Positions 27,450 through 32,927 of a stretch of DNA of 32,927 bases are shown piece by piece; position 1 is the stretch's first letter, and every line of letters begins with the position of its first letter. A program made the position numbers and the translations under genes. The notes beneath the pieces were generated by a model. That model was not told the DNA's origin. It ran no database searches and saw only the letters and a list, made by a program, of their open reading frames with translations. The DNA comes from Alphaproteobacteria bacterium (GTDB lineage: Bacteria > Pseudomonadota > Alphaproteobacteria > UBA2966 > CAIVPW01). The stretch spans positions 1 to 32,927 of the forward strand of contig JABHVE010000122.1 of NCBI GenBank assembly GCA_018658465.1. The letters are read 5' to 3'.

Positions 27450-28745
27450 TCAGGCCCAGAACATGGCAGTGGCGTAAAGCCAGTGGCCCACGTTAGCGCC
27501 GACGAGAGGCGCCGAATGCCAAAGTCCCCAGGAAAACCCGACAAGCATAGCCGAAGCTGTTAATACCGCGGCCATCAGCCACCCGACAATCACGACTTTT
27601 TCGCCGGTTGAAGGCGCATCGCCAGATTCCAACATCCCCGCTATTGGCACTCGTCCCGGCATTGGGCGTAGGACCAACGCTGTCAACCCGGTTACCATGT
27701 GCAGAGCGGTTGGAATCAGAGTGGTGGCCAACATTCCCGTGACCACAAGACCAGCAGCAAATGGGGTGTCATGAGCCGCCCTGGCGAATGAAACCCAGTC
27801 CACTGCATTCGCACCTATTTGCCCAAATCCCGCATTTAGCGCAATGACAATGGGGGGTAGCCAGAAGGCTAGCGAAAACAGAAATCCAAGGGCGAGCATG
27901 GCGTCCACCGCAATTTTTCCTGCCACTTTCCATGGGTTCACGTCCTTGGCGATCAGTCCAACAAAAATCCGACTTGCCGCCCAGGACAACCAATCGTGCA
28001 AAGCGTTGAGCAGAGGTAGTACCACTAAGAAAATCGTCAAATATATTGCGGTGATTGAGGAGCCGATCGCTACTAGCAACAAGGCTCCAGCAGCCGCGGA
28101 AGCCGTGAAGAATGTGGCTGCTTTGGTGCCGTCTGAAGGGTTCAAGCTCATCGCGCCGATAGCGATTCCAGCGATAGCTATCGTTCCGATTAGTCCAATC
28201 CCTCCACCGACTTTAAGCGCTAGATACGCAATGCCAGTAACCGGGCCAGCTACAAGAATCGCCGACATGAGGCCCCAAGGCTCTACGAACTCGGCGGGCC
28301 ATTTGCTCTTGCGAAACGGCCGCTTTCCCCCGTGGATAAACCCAAACGAGTATCCAACCGCTGCACCTGCTGCCAAAACCAGTATACCCATCGCATCGCT
28401 CGGACTTGGTTGGTCCGAATTTTCTACATCAGCCGTTACTGTCAAGATGCTCGCCGACCCACCAACCGCCCAGGAAGCGAGAAAGAACGCCACAGGGTAT
28501 ATGAGCGAAAGACTTAGTGAGCGGGTAAAAGCGAGCCAGGAGAAACTCGGGCCGAAGAAATTTTCTGTCCAACCCAACCCTATGGCTAGGGCCTGTCAAT
28601 ATCCGACCCACCATGACCCATTCCTCAGCCACTCCGCCAATCGCGCCTGATCCTTTGGGTCGCTCACAATGTTGTAAAGGAGCCGAGCAATTCCGCCGCC
28701 GCCAATGACAAAGAAGATGATCGAAATCCAGTTGCCCGCGATCAC
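27450..28745 (-). pseudogene. Multi-TM membrane protein of unknown function interrupted by a single in-frame TGA at 28598-28596
   Basis: The 375-aa ORF (27450..28577) and the ORF ending at 28596 are in the same frame, separated only by TGA CAG GCC CTA GCC ATA GGG. Candidate GTG start at 28745, just after the upstream ABC gene stop. Confidence 0.7.
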
Positions 28746-28756
28746 ACCCGACCCCT

Positions 28757-30613
28757 CTAGTCCGCCGCTTCTAGGTCTAAATTTTTCTGTTGCCGCGCCC
28801 ACAACATGGCATAGGTCCCGCCGTCGCGCAGCAAGGCATCGTGGGTGCCGCGTTCAACCGTCTTGCCGTCTTCCAACACCAATATCTCGTCGGCATGGAC
28901 CACGGTGGAGAGCCGGTGGGCGATGATCAACGTGGTGGTGTCTTTGGATACTTCGCGCAGGCTTTTCTGAATTTCCCGCTCGGTTTTGGAATCCAATGCC
29001 GACGTGGCCTCATCAAACAAAAAGATCCTGGGGTTTTTCAAGATCGCTCGGGCGATGGCCACCCGCTGCTTTTCGCCGCCCGATAATTTCAGGCCCCGTT
29101 CCCCAACCACCGTGTCATAGCCATCGGGCAATCCGGTGGCAAAGTCGTTGATTTGCGCCAATTTTGCCGCGTTTTCTACTTGATCTTGGGTGGCGTCCGG
29201 CTGGCCAAAGGCGATGTTGTAATACAAAGAATCGTTGAACAGCACCGCGTCTTGGGGGACCACGCCAATGGCGGCGCGCACCGTGTCCACTTTGACATCG
29301 CGCAGATCGGCACCGTCCACCAACACTTGGCCCGACGACGGATCATAAAAGCGGAACAGCAAACGCCCCAATGTTGTCTTTCCCGCGCCGCTGGCGCCGA
29401 CGATGCCGACGGTGCGCCCGGCCTGCACGGTGAACGAAACATGGTCCAACAACGGTCGGCGCACATCATAGGTAAAGGATACGTCGCGGAATTCGACCTT
29501 GCCGTCGCCGCCGCCTAATGGCGTGGCGTTTGGGGCATCGCTGACCTCGGGCTCCTCCATCAACAAGCCCATCATCTGCTCCACATCGACGAACGACTGT
29601 TTGATGTTGCGATACAAATTGCCGACCCGGTCCAAGGGCCGGATGATTTGCAGCATGTACATGTTCACCAGGACAAAGCCGAAAACCTCCATGGAGCCAG
29701 CGACGATTCGGTTGCCCGCCAACAAAATCATGCCGGTTAGGCCCAAGCCCAAAATCAAAACCTGGATGACCCCGGTGACGGATCGCGAGGTCAACGCCTT
29801 GATGGTCAGGCGTTCCACTTTGGCCAGGGAATCGTCATACCGTCCGGCGACGAAATCTTCGTTGCCGAAATACTTCACGGTTTCATAATTCAGAAGGCTA
29901 TCCACTGCCTTGCCGTGGGCAGCGGCGGATTCCACCACGGCTTTGCGTTGATGTTTGCGCAGCCATTCCGATCCGATGATCAACGCCACGGTGTACAGAA
30001 CGAATGTGCCCAGAATGATGGCGGTGAAAACGAAATCGAAAAACGCCAACATCACCACCAAGATGATGACGATTTCGGTGACCAGGGGCAAAATCATGAA
30101 CACCGTGGCCATCAGCAGATTGTCGACGCCGCGGGTGCCGTTATCCATGATCCGGCTCAACGCCCCGGTTTTGCGACCGATGTGAAACCGCATGCTCAGT
30201 TCATGCAGATGCCGGAACACGGTCATGGCGACGTTGCGCTTCAGGCGCTGCTCGATGGGGCCGTACAGCAACCAGCGCAATTCGCTCATTGCCTTGCCGA
30301 ACGAATGCACCGCGCCGTACCCCAGCAGGACGGCCAACGGCAAGACGGTGACAGCGATGACCCCAACGACCTCGCCACCGTCGCCAATGATTTCGCTCGG
30401 TGTTAGGCGGTCCACAGCCAGGGCAAAAAGCACCGGAGCCAAGGCGTTCAGCCCCGCCGTCGCCGCCAACAAGCTGATCGAAATCACCAGCCGCACGCGC
30501 AAGGCGATGTCGTCCTTGGGCCACAAGAACGGCGCCATCATGGCCAGGGCCTTGATGTCGTGGGCCTTGCTCAGCTCCGCGTCTTCGGTAATTCGTCCCA
30601 ATCCGTGTGCCAT
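28757..30613 (-). CDS. ABC transporter permease/ATP-binding protein, Atm1/HMT-like
   Basis: Atm1-like TM region (RFHIGRKTGALSRIMDNGTRGVDNLLMA), Walker A VGASGAGKTTLGR, LSGGEKQRVAIARA, IFLFDEATSALD. Confidence 0.9.
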   Translation of the reverse strand: MAHGLGRITEDAELSKAHDIKALAMMAPFLWPKDDIALRVRLVISISLLAATAGLNALAPVLFALAVDRLTPSEIIGDGGEVVGVIAVTVLPLAVLLGYGAVHSFGKAMSELRWLLYGPIEQRLKRNVAMTVFRHLHELSMRFHIGRKTGALSRIMDNGTRGVDNLLMATVFMILPLVTEIVIILVVMLAFFDFVFTAIILGTFVLYTVALIIGSEWLRKHQRKAVVESAAAHGKAVDSLLNYETVKYFGNEDFVAGRYDDSLAKVERLTIKALTSRSVTGVIQVLILGLGLTGMILLAGNRIVAGSMEVFGFVLVNMYMLQIIRPLDRVGNLYRNIKQSFVDVEQMMGLLMEEPEVSDAPNATPLGGGDGKVEFRDVSFTYDVRRPLLDHVSFTVQAGRTVGIVGASGAGKTTLGRLLFRFYDPSSGQVLVDGADLRDVKVDTVRAAIGVVPQDAVLFNDSLYYNIAFGQPDATQDQVENAAKLAQINDFATGLPDGYDTVVGERGLKLSGGEKQRVAIARAILKNPRIFLFDEATSALDSKTEREIQKSLREVSKDTTTLIIAHRLSTVVHADEILVLEDGKTVERGTHDALLRDGGTYAMLWARQQKNLDLEAAD

Positions 30614-30700
30614 GGGGCATCAATACCACGATTTCGCCGCCACTCCGCCTCAGGCCCGTCATTTGCCCGCCATGATTGCTGGGAAAGATGGCCGGGCCTT

Positions 30701-30925
30701 ATGGATGACCCCGCCGAAGCGCTGTTGCGCCACATCATTACCCAAGCCGTTGTGTTGGCCGTGGACGGCGCGCCGATGCATTTGTTGGTGCCGGTGCCGC
30801 CGGACCTGGCCGATGCCTTGGCGGTTTGGGGCGCGGATCGCGAAGATCTGGAGGACGCCGGCGACCGGGAAGACAGCGACGATGTGGTGCCGGGCTCGAT
30901 GATTAACCAATTGGAGATTTGGTAG
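30701..30925 (+). CDS. Hypothetical acidic protein (74 aa)
   Basis: ATG at 30701: MDDPAEALLRHIITQAVVLAVDGAPMHLLVPVPPDLADALAVWGADREDLEDAGDREDSDDVVPGSMINQLEIW; plausible codon use, no recognised domain. Confidence 0.5.
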   Translation: MDDPAEALLRHIITQAVVLAVDGAPMHLLVPVPPDLADALAVWGADREDLEDAGDREDSDDVVPGSMINQLEIW

Positions 30926-30939
30926 CGCGGATTGTTCAT

Positions 30940-31053
30940 GACGTTCAGATTCACGTGTCGCAATGTTGCGGAGCAACGATAGGAAAGTGCGCCACGATCT
31001 GCACTTTTTCTGACGTTCAGATTCACGCGGCGCAAGCGCCACGATCTGCACTT
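30940..31053. repeat. Two palindromic repeat units of the CAGATTCACG/CGATCTGC family
   Basis: gacgttcagattcacgtgtcgcaatgttgcggagcaacgataggaaagtgcgccacgatctgcac (30940-about 31004) and gacgttcagattcacgcggcgcaagcgccacgatctgcac (31012-about 31052). Confidence 0.88.
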
Positions 31054-31115
31054 GTCTCCCCGCCCGGCGGGCGTATAGTGCCGCGGCGCTGATCCCTTTA
31101 GCCCCCTTAAAAATC

Positions 31116-32048
31116 ATGTCTAATTCGCCGACCGTCGGTCGGACCATGGGCGCGTCCCAATGGGCCATTTTGCTTCTGCTCTCGGTGTTGTGGGGCGGCT
31201 CGTTCTATTTCATTGCCGTGGCCCTGACGGCATTGCCGCCGCTGACCGTGGTGACCTTGCGCGTTGGTCTGGCCACCCTGGCGCTGTTGGCGGTGATGAT
31301 GGTGATGGGCATCAAAATACCCTCCGGGCCGGTGTGGCGGGTTTATTTGGGCCTGGGGTTCATCAACATCGCAGCACCTTTTTCGTTGATCGTATGGGGG
31401 CAAACCCATATTCCCAGCGGCTTGGCGTCGATTTTGAACGCCGCGACCCCACTGTTCGGGGTGGTGATCGCCCACATTTTCACCTCAGACGAAAAAATGA
31501 CCCCCGGTCGTGCGGCGGGGGTCGTCATCGGCTTTTCCGGCGTCGCCATCATGGTGGGGCCAGAGGCATTAGAAGGAATCGGCACAAATGTGATGGCCCA
31601 ACTGGCGGTCTTGGGGGCGGGGATTTGCTATGCGATTGGCACCGTGTACGCGCGATTGCGGCTAAAGCCTTTCGGCATCAACCCCATTGCCTCGGCGGCA
31701 GGCCAGGTGGCGGGGGGCACGGTTTTCATGCTGCCCCTGGCGTTGGTCATCGAACAACCCTGGACCTTAGCCATGCCCGGAATGGGCGCGTGGGGGGCGG
31801 TGCTGGGCTTAGCCTTGGCCTCCACCGCCCTGGCCTACATCTTCTATTTCAAACTGCTGGAATCCACCGGTGCCGCGAATATTTTACTGGTGACGTTCTT
31901 GATCCCGGTGACGTCGATTTTGTTGGGGGTCGGTCTACTCAACGAAGTGCTTCTTCCCAAACACTTCATCGGCATGGGTATTATTGGGTTGGGCCTCGCC
32001 GCCATCGATGGCAGGCCCTACGCCGCCTTTCGACGGCGTATTTGGTAA
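31116..32048 (+). CDS. DMT superfamily (EamA) transporter
   Basis: About 10 TM helices; LLLSVLWGGSFYFIAVALTALPPLTVVTLRVGLATLAL...FTSDEKMTPGRAAGVVIGFSGVAIMVGP. Confidence 0.9.
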   Translation: MSNSPTVGRTMGASQWAILLLLSVLWGGSFYFIAVALTALPPLTVVTLRVGLATLALLAVMMVMGIKIPSGPVWRVYLGLGFINIAAPFSLIVWGQTHIPSGLASILNAATPLFGVVIAHIFTSDEKMTPGRAAGVVIGFSGVAIMVGPEALEGIGTNVMAQLAVLGAGICYAIGTVYARLRLKPFGINPIASAAGQVAGGTVFMLPLALVIEQPWTLAMPGMGAWGAVLGLALASTALAYIFYFKLLESTGAANILLVTFLIPVTSILLGVGLLNEVLLPKHFIGMGIIGLGLAAIDGRPYAAFRRRIW

Positions 32049-32108
32049 GCCGGCCTTTCGACGGCGTATTTGGTAAGCCGGCCTTTCGACGGCGTACTGG
32101 GTAAGTCC
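32025..32108. repeat. Three tandem 28-bp units spanning the stop codon of the DMT transporter gene
   Basis: GCCTTTCGACGGCGTATTTGGTAAGCCG at 32025 and 32053; GCCTTTCGACGGCGTACTGGGTAAGTCC at 32081. Confidence 0.92.
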
Positions 32109-32129
32109 AGGCCGCCCGGGGGGTTTCGC

Positions 32130-32501
32130 CTATTCCGACAGCAGGCGTTTGCTTTTCTCGAATTCTGGTCCGTCGATCTCGCCCTTGGCAAAGCGTTCGC
32201 GCAATATCTCCAACGCCTCTGAATTGGCGCTTGCGTGTGGGCCGCGAAACCATGATCCCATGTCATCCGGCGATCCGCCCTCTGTCCGCAGGACCCTTAG
32301 AGTCACAAAAACGACCATGCCAGAGACCATCACCAAGAACATGGTCAGAGGGACAATCGCCGTCAATGGGCCCGGGCCCACGGCTCCGCCCCAGCCTCTG
32401 CCTAAGTCGTGCCAAGGCTGTGCCAGGGCCACAGACGGTGCAACGGTACTTGCTAGAACCACTGCACTCGCGATCAGTCCGCCGATTTTGCTGTTCTTCA
32501 T
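32130..32501 (-). CDS. SHOCT domain-containing membrane protein
   Basis: Signal/TM segments and C-terminal EALEILRERFAKGEIDGPEFEKSKRLL SHOCT motif; MKNSKIGG start preferred over the 32513 start. Confidence 0.85.
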   Translation of the reverse strand: MKNSKIGGLIASAVVLASTVAPSVALAQPWHDLGRGWGGAVGPGPLTAIVPLTMFLVMVSGMVVFVTLRVLRTEGGSPDDMGSWFRGPHASANSEALEILRERFAKGEIDGPEFEKSKRLLSE

Positions 32502-32638
32502 GATTTTCCCCACGGCCGGTCGAATTCCCCCGGCCCAGTAAATTGCTCATCAGGATTCGATATGGGAACGAATTTGCGGGTGCCAACCCCTCCCCGGAAG
32601 GGGAGGGGGGTTTAGGCAGCGGCTGGCCGGTCACCGTC

Positions 32639-32927
32639 TTATGCGGTCAGCACGCGCTTTCTCGCCTCGAACTCTTCCTCGTCGATCTCGCCGTCTGCCA
32701 GGCGTTTTTGCAAGATCTGCAACGCCTCGCTGGCGGGCTGGTACGGCGCGCCAAAAATCGACCGGGGTGGTTTGATTTTGAGCCGATAAAGCACAAGCAC
32801 ACTGATCACGATGATCAACACCGGAACCAGGATCACCATGAACGGGCCGAAAACCATCATCGGCGCCCATCCCCAATCTTGGGATTGAGCGGCTGTCGAC
32901 GGCACCACCGCCAATGCAGCGGCCAGC
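32639..32927 (-). CDS. SHOCT domain-containing membrane protein (5' end beyond window)
   Basis: EALQILQKRLADGEIDEEEFEARKRVLTA; a signal-peptide-like LAAALAVVPSTAAQSQ continues to the window edge. Confidence 0.82.
   Translation of the reverse strand, partial: LAAALAVVPSTAAQSQDWGWAPMMVFGPFMVILVPVLIIVISVLVLYRLKIKPPRSIFGAPYQPASEALQILQKRLADGEIDEEEFEARKRVLTA

Noticed and set aside
28596-28598. Selenocysteine codon hypothesis for the in-frame TGA
   Set aside because: The protein has no redox-type context around the TGA (WVGY-*-QALA) and I could not evaluate a SECIS element; a nonsense mutation is simpler.
31160-32104. 314-aa plus-strand ORF overlapping the DMT transporter
   Set aside because: Alternate frame of a clear transporter gene with an unnatural amino acid profile.
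1-32927. Defence island, prophage or toxin-antitoxin system
   Set aside because: No integrase, transposase, nuclease-methylase pair, phage structural gene or recognisable toxin-antitoxin pair is seen in any frame; most genes are housekeeping.

Overview
This 32.9 kb window comes from a moderately high-GC alphaproteobacterium-like chromosome (lineage inferred from gene content and order). From left to right it holds: the 3' end of xseA, a DUF2093 protein and an M23 peptidase; a lipid A cluster on the minus strand (lpxL, lpxK, a DUF374 acyltransferase, msbA); two overlapping Rap1a/Tai-like secreted proteins; a TfoX-N protein; a CysQ/IMPase-like phosphatase; pmbA/tldE; an SDR; ubiD; ubiA; a small membrane-anchored class III cyclase-like protein; glutamate-cysteine ligase; a cytochrome c oxidase region with coxB-coxA tandemly duplicated; tldD on the opposite strand; ctaB, a 42-aa membrane protein, ctaG, coxC, a DUF983 protein and surf1; an orphan membrane-protein gene interrupted by one in-frame TGA; an Atm1-like ABC exporter; a DMT/EamA transporter; and two SHOCT-domain proteins. 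The most interesting signals are: (i) the coxBA duplication with mosaic divergence and a different hairpin/terminator after each copy; (ii) a dispersed palindromic repeat family (CAGATTCACG...CGATCTGC) with at least 7 copies at 3 loci and variable, self-complementary interiors; (iii) two cases (lpxL and the DMT transporter) where the stop-codon-spanning 3' end of a gene is tandemly repeated downstream; (iv) the single-TGA-interrupted membrane protein; and (v) a cyclase-like protein with substitutions at canonical substrate and transition-state residues. I saw no CRISPR array, rRNA, tRNA, transposase or recognisable defence system.
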